64,000 nt of DNA from an uncultured Parabacteroides sp. (GTDB lineage: Bacteria; Bacteroidota; Bacteroidia; Bacteroidales; Tannerellaceae). Position 1 is the stretch's first letter, and the number at the start of each line of letters is the position of its first letter. The translations under genes and the position numbers were made by a program. The notes under the pieces were generated by a model, which did no database searches, had not been told where the DNA came from, and saw only the letters and a list, made by a program, of their open reading frames with translations. The DNA is taken from contig NZ_CABUOD010000011.1 in the NCBI RefSeq assembly GCF_902493135.1, positions 53,546-117,545 of the forward strand, given 5' to 3'. Of this stretch, positions 40,795-48,275 are shown in pieces.

Positions 40795-42513
40795 ATGAGG
40801 TACTTTACTAATATTTTGCGTTGGATATCTTCACAGGAACACTTATATTTCTTGTTCGGCTTGCTTTTCATCATTCCGAACTGCGTCTTCCTGTTCACCG
40901 AGCCTCTGCCTGTCTCGGTGGGCCTTGCTTCCATCGTCATGCCGTTGGCGTTCTGGATGGGAGTTCTGCTGCTGGCGCGTAAACCCGGAGTGGTGGTCTG
41001 GTGTCTGTTGCCGAAGATCATACTGGACGGAGGCCAGCTGGTCTTGTTGTATCTTTTCGGCGAGTCGGTGATAGCGGTGGATATGTTCCTGAACCTGACA
41101 AGTTCGAATGCTTCCGAGGCAAGCGAATTATTAGGAAATATTTTTCTTGTCATCGTTTGCGTCTTTTTCTTTTATACGCTTCCTACCTTGTGGCTGGCCA
41201 CGCGTTCGATCCGCATGAAAGACCGGCTGACCGCCGTGTTCCGCAAGCGGTGGGCGTCCAGAAGCTTGGGGCTTTTCGGAGTGGGGGTGCTGCTCTGTTT
41301 CCTGCCTTCTTGGCAAAAGCACAGTTTCTCGCTCAAGAACGATGTCTATCCGGTCAATGCGCTTTATAACCTCTATTTCGCGATTACCAAATCGAACAAG
41401 AATGCCAACTATTCCGTTTCTTCCGCCGATTTCAAGTTCAACTCGGTCCGGACGGGACAGGCGGATGGCAAACGGGAGATTTACGTGCTTGTGGTGGGAG
41501 AGACTTCGCGGGCAATGGAATGGAGCCTGTACGGATATGAACGCAATACGACCCCGCGGATGAAAGGGCTCGACGGCCTGGTCCATTTTGCGGATGTCGT
41601 GACGCAATCCAACAATACGCACAAGAGCGTTCCGATCATCCTGTCTGCCGCCAGCGCGGAGAACTATGGCGTGATTTACGACGAGAAAAGCATCGTCACC
41701 GCTTTCAAGGAAGCCGGTTTCCGCACGCTCGTCATCGCCAACCAGAAACTGACCACTTCGATGATCGGGGCTTTCTACCGCGAGGCCGATACGTTTATCG
41801 ATATGAGCACGTTCAACACCGGGTCGTATCTGACCTCGCTGCACGATGCCGCCCTTTTGCCGTATCTGGAAAAGGAACTGGACAAATCGGACGAGGATAT
41901 GTTTATCGTCCTCCACACCTACGGGTCGCATTTCAATTATCACGAACGTTATCCGGACGAATTCCGGATTTATACGCCGGATAAGGCCGAAGGCATCCGC
42001 CAATCCTATAAGAAGGAACTGCGCAATGCCTACGACAACTCGATCTATTATACGGATTATGTCTTGGGAGAAATCGTCGACATGCTGAAAAAGAAGCAGG
42101 TCTGTTCGTCGATGCTCTATCTGAGCGATCACGGAGAAGATATTTTCGATGATTCGCGTGCCCGCTACCTGCATGCTTCGCCGATACCGACTTACTATCA
42201 GCTCCATATCCCGTACATCATCTGGTTTTCGGACGATTACCGGGAGGTTTTCCCGGAGAAATACCGGACGGCGATGTCTCACGGCGCTTATCCGGTCAGC
42301 ACGAACAGCGTGTTCCATACGGTCTTGGACATCGCCGGTGTCCGGACTTCGGTATCCGATTCCACGCTGGCCCTGACCCATCCCGCTTTTGCCGTGCGCG
42401 ACCGTATGTTCCTCGGCGACCATGACGAACCGGTCCCGTTCTGGAAGGTCGGGTTGAAGAAAGCGGATTTCATTATGTTGGACAAATGGGAAATGGACTA
42501 TAAGAAAGACTGA
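40795..42513 (+). CDS. Phosphoethanolamine transferase (EptA/sulfatase-fold family)
   Basis: Inner-membrane enzyme with a periplasmic catalytic domain that moves phosphoethanolamine from phosphatidylethanolamine to lipid A or another glycan. It has 572 residues from MRYFTNILRWISSQEHLYFL; a GTG 33 bases upstream is an alternative start. About five N-terminal helices come first (LYFLFGLLFIIPNCVFLF onward), then the catalytic part: VLVVGETSRAMEWSLYGYER with the nucleophile Thr, THKSVPIILS, YLSDHGEDIFDD (metal-binding Asp-His) and SHGAYPVSTNSVFHTVLDIAGV. Addition to lipid A phosphates lowers cationic-peptide binding; this follows from the family. It overlaps the histidine kinase gene by a TGATG junction. 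Confidence 0.92.
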   Translation: MRYFTNILRWISSQEHLYFLFGLLFIIPNCVFLFTEPLPVSVGLASIVMPLAFWMGVLLLARKPGVVVWCLLPKIILDGGQLVLLYLFGESVIAVDMFLNLTSSNASEASELLGNIFLVIVCVFFFYTLPTLWLATRSIRMKDRLTAVFRKRWASRSLGLFGVGVLLCFLPSWQKHSFSLKNDVYPVNALYNLYFAITKSNKNANYSVSSADFKFNSVRTGQADGKREIYVLVVGETSRAMEWSLYGYERNTTPRMKGLDGLVHFADVVTQSNNTHKSVPIILSAASAENYGVIYDEKSIVTAFKEAGFRTLVIANQKLTTSMIGAFYREADTFIDMSTFNTGSYLTSLHDAALLPYLEKELDKSDEDMFIVLHTYGSHFNYHERYPDEFRIYTPDKAEGIRQSYKKELRNAYDNSIYYTDYVLGEIVDMLKKKQVCSSMLYLSDHGEDIFDDSRARYLHASPIPTYYQLHIPYIIWFSDDYREVFPEKYRTAMSHGAYPVSTNSVFHTVLDIAGVRTSVSDSTLALTHPAFAVRDRMFLGDHDEPVPFWKVGLKKADFIMLDKWEMDYKKD

Positions 42514-44993
42514 TGAGCGCACAGAACGGGCATATTACAAGTAAAGTCATATTGGGGTACTTGTTATTGATCCTGATAGCCGTGTGCTCGGTCGTTTACA
42601 TCTATAACATCATCGAACGGTTTGCCGGCGAAGACGACCCGAACAACAAATCGAGCGAGAAAGTCTATCTCGTGACCAACACCTTGTCTTTGTTGTATGA
42701 AAGCGAGGCGCTCGGACAAGTGATCGGACGTCCGCAAGGAGAGATCAACCATTTCAACCGCACGCTGAACAAGGCTTTGCAGAATATGGATTCCCTGCGT
42801 TCGCTGGTATCGAATCCGGCGTTGTATCCCAAGATCGACACGATCGACATGCTGATCGAACAGAAGCGACGGAACACGCGCCGCCTGCTGGAAACCTGGC
42901 GCGAGACGAACGCGGAGCATCTGTACACCCAAAACATCGAGAAAGTGATCGCCCGGCAAGATACGATGATCCGGCAGGTCGAGATACAGGAACGCGTGAT
43001 CGTGCACCAGGATTCCGTAAAGACTCCTCAGACCCATAAGCCCCGCGGTTTTTTCCGTCGCCTTGCCGATGTGTTTTCGCCGCCCAAAGCAGATTCGGCC
43101 GTTGTCGTGAATACGACCCGCCAGATCGTGACCGACACGCTGGTGAACGCCTTCAACCCGGCAGACACGATCGTGACGGTCCTGAAAAACTTGCAGGACA
43201 GCGTGGCCGACCAGCGCAAACAGCTTGTCGACCAGCTCTTGGAACGCGCTGCCAACCTGCGTTATGATAACAGCATCATCACGAGCCGGATCAACCAGAT
43301 GTTGCGTGATATAGAAGAAGAGGAGATGAACGCGTCGATGGAGCGTGTCGTGAAGAAACAGGAGGTGCTGCGCGAAACCTCTTATCTCATTGGCGGCATC
43401 GCCGTCCTGTCGCTGATCATCGTGGTAGTCTTCATCATCCTGATCACGCGCGATATCTCCAGGAGCCAGTATTACCGGCAGCAATTGGAGAAAGCCAAGC
43501 AATATGCCGAAGACCTGCTCCATAGCCGGGAGAAGCTGATGCTGACGATCAGCCACGATATACGGGCGCCGCTCTCGTCCATAATCGGCTATATCGAACT
43601 GCTGCTGCGCCGCCATCCGGACGAAAGGCAACGGTATTATTTGGAAAACATGACCGGGTCGGCCGACCATATCCTTTCGTTGGTGAACGGTTTGCTCGAT
43701 TTTCACCGGTTGGAATCGGGACAGATGGAGATACAGGACGTGCCTTTCAGCGTGCGTACGCTTTTTAACGAAATATACGGGAGCTTCCGTCCGATAGCCG
43801 AGGCGAAGGGGCTGGCATTTGTCCTGAATATGAAGGAGGAGGGGATGGATCGCATCTATTCCGGTGATCCGATACGCCTCCGCCAGGTGGTCGGCAACCT
43901 ATTGTCCAACGCCATCAAGTTCACGCATGAAGGCCGCGTCGTGCTGGTGGTCAAATTGTCAACTGCCGATTCTCGATTGTCAATTGTCGTTTCCGATTCC
44001 GGCACGGGGATTCCGGAAGAAGAGCAGGAAAGGATTTTCGGCGAGTTCGCCCGCTTGTCGGGAACCGAAAAGGAAGAAGGTTTCGGGCTCGGACTTTCCA
44101 TCACCCGCAAGCTGATCGAGCTGATGGGAGGGACCTTGTCGCTAAAGAGTGTTCCGGGGAAGGGAAGCGATTTTACGATTGTCATGCCGTTGCAGGAGTC
44201 GGAAGTGCAGACATTGCCTGCCCCGCCATCCGTAGAGGAAGACGAAACGGAGGACGGGAGCTTCGGAGGTCGCGAAATCTTTTGTTTGCTGGTCGACGAC
44301 GATCCGTTGCAGCTGGCGCTGACGGAAGAGTTTTTGAAACGGAATCATGTGGAGGTCGCCAGTTGCTCGAATCCGTTTGCCGTGGTCGATATTTTGCGCA
44401 ATAGCTCTTTCGACGCGATCATAACCGATATACAGATGCCGGGCATGGATGGCTACGGCCTGCTCGACGCCATTCGTTCGTCGGGTGTCCCCGGAACGGA
44501 CACCGTGCCCGTCATCGCACTTTCGGCCAGTGTGGAAAACGAGCATACCCACTACTTGGAAGCCGGTTTTACCGGCTTCCTGAACAAGCCTTTCACGGCT
44601 AAGCAGTTGATCGCCTTGTTGAATAACCTGTTGCAGGCCGATATACAAGCCGAGGTGTCGCCTGAATTCGATTTTGATTCGCTCACCGCTTTTGCCGGCG
44701 AAGACAAAGAAGCCTCCGCCTCCATCATCCGGACCTTTGCCGAGGAGACGAACAAGAGCATTTCGTTGCTGCAACAAGCCCTGGAGAAGACCGAACGGGG
44801 TCCGGCTGCCAAAATCTCCCATAAGATGATCCCTCTTTTCACCATGTTGGGAGCTTCCGACTTGGTGGCCCAGCTGAGAATCCTTGAGAAGAACGACGAA
44901 GCGCTGACAGACGACGGTTGGAAACGGATCTTATCCGAGGTGATCCGGCTGGCGGGCGTCGTCGTGGGCCGGGCTGTGGAACGGTATCTGTAG
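42513..44993 (+). CDS. Hybrid sensor histidine kinase/response regulator with C-terminal Hpt domain
   Basis: 826 residues. TM1 (SKVILGYLLLILIAVCSVVYIYNII), a periplasmic domain of about 260 residues without a recognised fold, and TM2 (IGGIAVLSLIIVVVFIILIT) near 290-312. Then HisKA with the phosphorylated His348 (LTISHDIRAPLSSIIGYIEL), HATPase (VGNLLSNAIKFTHEG, SDSGTGIPEEEQERIFGEFARL, GFGLGLSITRKLIELMGG), and REC with Asp639 (DAIITDIQMPGMDGYGLLDAI) and FLNKPFTAKQL. A terminal Hpt has His770 (AAKISHKMIPLFTMLG). So a full internal phosphorelay is present, but no DNA-binding domain. It is translationally coupled to the phosphoethanolamine transferase. The response regulator at 46598 is a plausible final acceptor (inference). 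Confidence 0.95.
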   Translation: MSAQNGHITSKVILGYLLLILIAVCSVVYIYNIIERFAGEDDPNNKSSEKVYLVTNTLSLLYESEALGQVIGRPQGEINHFNRTLNKALQNMDSLRSLVSNPALYPKIDTIDMLIEQKRRNTRRLLETWRETNAEHLYTQNIEKVIARQDTMIRQVEIQERVIVHQDSVKTPQTHKPRGFFRRLADVFSPPKADSAVVVNTTRQIVTDTLVNAFNPADTIVTVLKNLQDSVADQRKQLVDQLLERAANLRYDNSIITSRINQMLRDIEEEEMNASMERVVKKQEVLRETSYLIGGIAVLSLIIVVVFIILITRDISRSQYYRQQLEKAKQYAEDLLHSREKLMLTISHDIRAPLSSIIGYIELLLRRHPDERQRYYLENMTGSADHILSLVNGLLDFHRLESGQMEIQDVPFSVRTLFNEIYGSFRPIAEAKGLAFVLNMKEEGMDRIYSGDPIRLRQVVGNLLSNAIKFTHEGRVVLVVKLSTADSRLSIVVSDSGTGIPEEEQERIFGEFARLSGTEKEEGFGLGLSITRKLIELMGGTLSLKSVPGKGSDFTIVMPLQESEVQTLPAPPSVEEDETEDGSFGGREIFCLLVDDDPLQLALTEEFLKRNHVEVASCSNPFAVVDILRNSSFDAIITDIQMPGMDGYGLLDAIRSSGVPGTDTVPVIALSASVENEHTHYLEAGFTGFLNKPFTAKQLIALLNNLLQADIQAEVSPEFDFDSLTAFAGEDKEASASIIRTFAEETNKSISLLQQALEKTERGPAAKISHKMIPLFTMLGASDLVAQLRILEKNDEALTDDGWKRILSEVIRLAGVVVGRAVERYL

Positions 44994-45125
44994 AAAAATT
45001 CCCCATATATGTCCACGATTCCCCATTCGTGATGTTGCAATAATTAGCCTTCGTAAAACATTATGGTTGACTTATCTGTTAGAATAGAGTGGGTTATAAA
45101 AACAGGCCGTGTACCGGACTGGGTT

Positions 45126-45140
45126 TGGCACGATATTCGC
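45126..45140 (+). promoter_or_regulatory. Sigma-54 (-24/-12) promoter
   Basis: TGGCACGATATTCGC matches TGGCACG-N4-TTGC with one mismatch and has the required 10-base spacing between GG and GC. The start is predicted near 45152. An NtrC-type activator is encoded 1.5 kb downstream. Confidence 0.65.
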
Positions 45141-45151
45141 TTCTTCCATAA

Positions 45152-45264
45152 GTGAGAAGCGGAAGTGGACGTTTCTACATTAAAAAACCGTTTTAAAGTT
45201 ACTATGTTCGAGTATCTATTTTAAGTCTGCAAACAAAAAGAGCGCCTATAAGGGCGCTTTTTTT
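45152..45264 (+). ncRNA. Candidate sigma-54-dependent small RNA
   Basis: About 113 bases from the predicted start to an intrinsic terminator (GCGCC-TATAAG-GGCGC with TTTTTTT, 45242-45264). No ORF with a start signal is inside. The 5' end contains GAAGCG, which could pair with the CGCTTC just upstream of the predicted start. The unit lies between the hybrid kinase gene and the DUF418 gene and is read in the same direction. Confidence 0.5.
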
Positions 45265-45298
45265 GTTTTATATGACTTCTTTGCCTACTTTTGCCCCC

Positions 45299-45336
45299 GT
45301 AAATCATAAATCATAAATTAAAAATCATAAATCATT
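45299..45336. repeat. AT-rich repeat (AAATCATAAATC units) upstream of DUF418 gene
   Basis: Tandem ATAAATCATAAATC-type units just before the ATG at 45340. Related units lie at about 17060-17095 and 21362-21378. Confidence 0.5.
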
Positions 45337-45339
45337 ATC

Positions 45340-46518
45340 ATGGAGCACGGACTTTTGGCTAAGTCGCCTCGTATCGAGGTGGTGGATGCACTACGCGGTT
45401 TTGCCGTTATGGCTATTATGTTACTGCACAACATCGAACATTTTAATTTTTATGACTTCCCGCCAGCTTCTTCGGCCTTTATGGAGGCGATGGATAAAGG
45501 AATATGGGAAACCTTGTTTTTCCTTTTTTCCGGAAAGGCTTACGCGATTTTCTCCCTGCTGTTCGGGTTCAGTTTCTTCATCCAATATAACAACCAGGCG
45601 AAGAAAGGCAAAGACTTCCGTCTGCGTTTCCTGTGGCGGCTTTTCCTTTTGTTCATTATCGGATGTTTCAACGGGGCGTTTTTCCCCGGCGACATATTAG
45701 TCCTTTATTCCATAATCGGTGTGGTGCTCGTGATAGTCTGCAAATGGGGCGACCGTGCGGTCCTCATAGCCGCTATTATCCTGATGCTCCAACCGATTGA
45801 ACTCGGCAAGTTTTTCTATGCGATGATGAATCCCGACTATGTGCCGGCAGCCGGCGTATGGTATGTTCACAGCCAACGCATGTATCCGTTCCTGGCGCAG
45901 CCGGATTTCTGGGCGATGGTCAAGTCCAACCTCTGGGACGGCCAGCTGTTCAGCCTGTTGTGGGCGTGGGGGTACGGACGTTTCTTCCAGACTGCCTCTT
46001 TGTTCCTGTTGGGGATGCTGATCGGGCGCAGGCAGTTGTTTGTCAACCTGTCCGAACATCGTGTTTTCTGGATGCGGACGCTGGTTATCGGTGCGGTCTG
46101 CTTTGTCCCGTTGTATTTCATTACGGCTTCTCTTCCGGATATGATCCCCAATAAGGCGATGCTCACTCCGATGAGCACGGTTGTGTCGTCTTTCCGCAAT
46201 TTCTCTTTCATGTGCGTGTTAGTTGCTTGTTTCGTCTTTCTGTGGCAACAAGTTTCGCCTCATAAAGTGCTGCACGGCTTGGTTCCGTACGGAAAGATGA
46301 GTTTGACCAACTACCTGACACAATCCATTATCGGATCGTTCGTTTATTTCGGCTACGGTTTGTCGCTCTACAATGTTTTAGGAACGACAGCCAGCTTCGG
46401 AGTGGGTGTCCTGCTGTTCGTCCTCCAGTTGGGCTTCTGCCATTGGTGGTTGAAGAGATTCAAGCAGGGTCCGTTCGAAGGGGCATGGAAAAGGGCGACG
46501 TGGGCTTTTTCGAAGTAA
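45340..46518 (+). CDS. DUF418-family integral membrane protein
   Basis: 392 residues, about 9-10 predicted helices. SPRIEVVDALRGFAVMAIML followed by LHNIEHFNFYDFP is the N-terminal signature of the DUF418/acyltransferase-3-like superfamily (R-I-x-x-x-D-x-L-R-G). The C-terminal DUF418 domain has VPYGKMSLTNYLTQSIIGSFVYFGYGLSLY. The biochemical role is unknown; members may transfer acyl groups to surface molecules. It follows the candidate small RNA and precedes the NtrC-type regulator, with an AT-rich repeat immediately after its stop. Confidence 0.88.
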   Translation: MEHGLLAKSPRIEVVDALRGFAVMAIMLLHNIEHFNFYDFPPASSAFMEAMDKGIWETLFFLFSGKAYAIFSLLFGFSFFIQYNNQAKKGKDFRLRFLWRLFLLFIIGCFNGAFFPGDILVLYSIIGVVLVIVCKWGDRAVLIAAIILMLQPIELGKFFYAMMNPDYVPAAGVWYVHSQRMYPFLAQPDFWAMVKSNLWDGQLFSLLWAWGYGRFFQTASLFLLGMLIGRRQLFVNLSEHRVFWMRTLVIGAVCFVPLYFITASLPDMIPNKAMLTPMSTVVSSFRNFSFMCVLVACFVFLWQQVSPHKVLHGLVPYGKMSLTNYLTQSIIGSFVYFGYGLSLYNVLGTTASFGVGVLLFVLQLGFCHWWLKRFKQGPFEGAWKRATWAFSK

Positions 46519-46519
46519 G

Positions 46520-46544
46520 AATTAAAAATTAAGAATTAAAAAAT
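46520..46544. repeat. AT-rich intergenic repeat (AATTAAAAATTAAG units)
   Basis: Two to three units directly after the TAA of the DUF418 gene. Same family as 23062-23143. Confidence 0.6.
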
Positions 46545-46566
46545 GCGGCAAGCGGGATTTCTTAGT

Positions 46567-46574
46567 TATCTTTG
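46567..46574 (+). promoter_or_regulatory. -7 box of the NtrC-type regulator promoter (TATCTTTG)
   Basis: Exact TAnnTTTG match 24 bases upstream of the ATG at 46598. It makes the regulator gene an independent unit from DUF418. Confidence 0.6.
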
Positions 46575-46597
46575 TGTACGAAACAAAAAAGAACGAT

Positions 46598-47929
46598 ATG
46601 CCGTCTATTCTGATTTTAGAAGATGATATAACATTCTCGTTGATGCTGAAAACCTGGCTGGGGAAGAAAGGGTTCGAGGTCAGTTCGGTATCATCGGTTT
46701 CAGATGCACGAAGCCGGATAGAGGATGCCTCTTTCGATTTGATCCTGTCTGATTTGCGTTTGCCGGACGGGGATGGGATCGATCTGTTGAAATGGATAAA
46801 AGAAAACAATTTTGCAATTCCCCTGATTATGATGACCAGCTATGCGGAGATACAAACCGCCGTGCAAGCAATCAAGTCGGGGGCGTCCGATTATATCGCC
46901 AAACCGTTGAACCCGGAAGAGCTTTTAGGCAAGATCAGGGATGTGATAAAGCCGGAACGCCTTGTGCCTTCGGCCAAACGTCCCGAACCGTCGGGAGGAA
47001 CGCATGGCCGGTATGTGGAGGGACAAAGCCCGGCAGCCCGCCAGCTCTACGAGCATGTGCGCCTGGTCGCTCCGACGGATATGTCCGTATTGATTACCGG
47101 TTCGAGCGGTACGGGGAAAGAGTATGTCGCCCGCCGCATCCACGAACAGAGCAACCGCAAGAAAGCTCCTTTTATAGCCGTTGACTGCGGGGCTATCCCG
47201 AAAGACTTGGCCGCATCCGAATTTTTCGGGCATGTGAAAGGTTCGTTTACCGGAGCTATCGATAATAAAGAAGGGGCTTTTGTCGCCGCCCAGGGTGGTA
47301 CGATCTTTCTGGACGAGATCGGTAACTTGTCCTATGAAGTGCAGGTGCAGCTTCTACGTGCCTTGCAGGAGCGGAAGGTAAAACCGGTCGGCAGCAATCA
47401 GGAGATCGCGATCAATGTCCGTCTTATCTCCGCGACAAACGAGAACCTGCGTTCTGCGATCGATAAGGGGGATTTCCGTGAAGATTTATATCATCGTATC
47501 AACGAGTTCACAGTCCGCATCCCCGACTTGAAAGAGCGGAAAGAAGACCTTTTGCTGTTTGCCGACAACTTCCTGGACCAGGCCAATATGGAATTGCAGA
47601 AAGATATTATCGGTTTTGACAATGAAGTGATCCGGATTTTCCAGTCTTATCCGTGGCCGGGCAACTTGCGCCAGATGAAGAACGCCATTAAGTATGCCAC
47701 TCTGTTGGCGACCGGCCGCTATATTACCCGCAACGAACTTCCTGAAGAACTGACTGCCGGCCCGGTTTCGGCTCCGGTCAATATCCAGCTGAAAAACGAA
47801 TCGCACGAATGCGAAATGATCAAACGCGCCCTGCAGGAAGCCGGCAACAATAAGACCAAGGCCGCCCGGTTGTTGGGAATTGACCGTAAAACGCTTTACA
47901 ATAAGTTGAAGGCGTATGGGATCGCTTGA
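46598..47929 (+). CDS. NtrC-family sigma-54-dependent response regulator
   Basis: 443 residues from MPSILILEDDITFSLMLKTW; a GTG 24 bases upstream lies on the -7 box. The receiver domain has phospho-acceptor Asp52 (LILSDLRLPDGDG). The AAA+ domain has Walker A GSSGTGKEYVA, the sigma-54 contact loop GSFTGA (the usual second residue Ala is Ser), Walker B GGTIFLDEIGNL, and sensor motifs RLISATNENLRSAI. The C-terminal Fis-type HTH is MIKRALQEAGNNKTKAARLLGI followed by DRKTLYNKLKAYGI. It activates sigma-54 promoters after phosphorylation. The -24/-12 promoter at 45126 and the orphan hybrid kinase at 42513 are plausible target and partner (inference). Confidence 0.95.
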   Translation: MPSILILEDDITFSLMLKTWLGKKGFEVSSVSSVSDARSRIEDASFDLILSDLRLPDGDGIDLLKWIKENNFAIPLIMMTSYAEIQTAVQAIKSGASDYIAKPLNPEELLGKIRDVIKPERLVPSAKRPEPSGGTHGRYVEGQSPAARQLYEHVRLVAPTDMSVLITGSSGTGKEYVARRIHEQSNRKKAPFIAVDCGAIPKDLAASEFFGHVKGSFTGAIDNKEGAFVAAQGGTIFLDEIGNLSYEVQVQLLRALQERKVKPVGSNQEIAINVRLISATNENLRSAIDKGDFREDLYHRINEFTVRIPDLKERKEDLLLFADNFLDQANMELQKDIIGFDNEVIRIFQSYPWPGNLRQMKNAIKYATLLATGRYITRNELPEELTAGPVSAPVNIQLKNESHECEMIKRALQEAGNNKTKAARLLGIDRKTLYNKLKAYGIA

Positions 47930-48275
47930 TCGATCTTTCTTACAAGACGGTGTGCGCCGGGTTTTATTAAATAAATATGATTTCTTTTGTTTTTATGGAA
48001 AAATGTCTATATTTGCTGCAATCATACACTTAATACCGAGTGCTGATTTTAAATTATTACGATATGTTCGTTAAATCTTATAGACGACTGTTCAATTGCC
48101 TGATTTCTTGACAGGCGGTTTTTCCTTTCCCTTTTGCCGTTCCCAGGCAAGAGTTCTTTCGGTTTGTATGGGTATCTGAAGTCATTGGCTTGCGCCGATG
48201 GTTTTATCTCTGTATCATTTTGTCCGGAATTTATCAGATTAAAATAATCGAATAAAAAATTGTCTTTTATATAAT
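47930..48275 (+). promoter_or_regulatory. Promoter and long 5' leader of the glycyl-radical enzyme operon
   Basis: TATATTTG at 48008-48015 is an exact -7 box, so the leader before the ATG at 48276 is about 250 bases. It holds a terminator-like hairpin, GCCTG-ATTTCTTGA-CAGGC then GGTTTTT (48098-48123), and an alternative pairing TTGCCTG (48096-48102) with CAGGCAA (48147-48153), which would break it. The layout fits a conditional terminator or riboswitch-like control. Confidence 0.45.

Noticed and set aside
41131..42522. 463-codon minus-strand open frame
   Set aside because: Antisense to the phosphoethanolamine transferase gene; the plus-strand protein has all family motifs.
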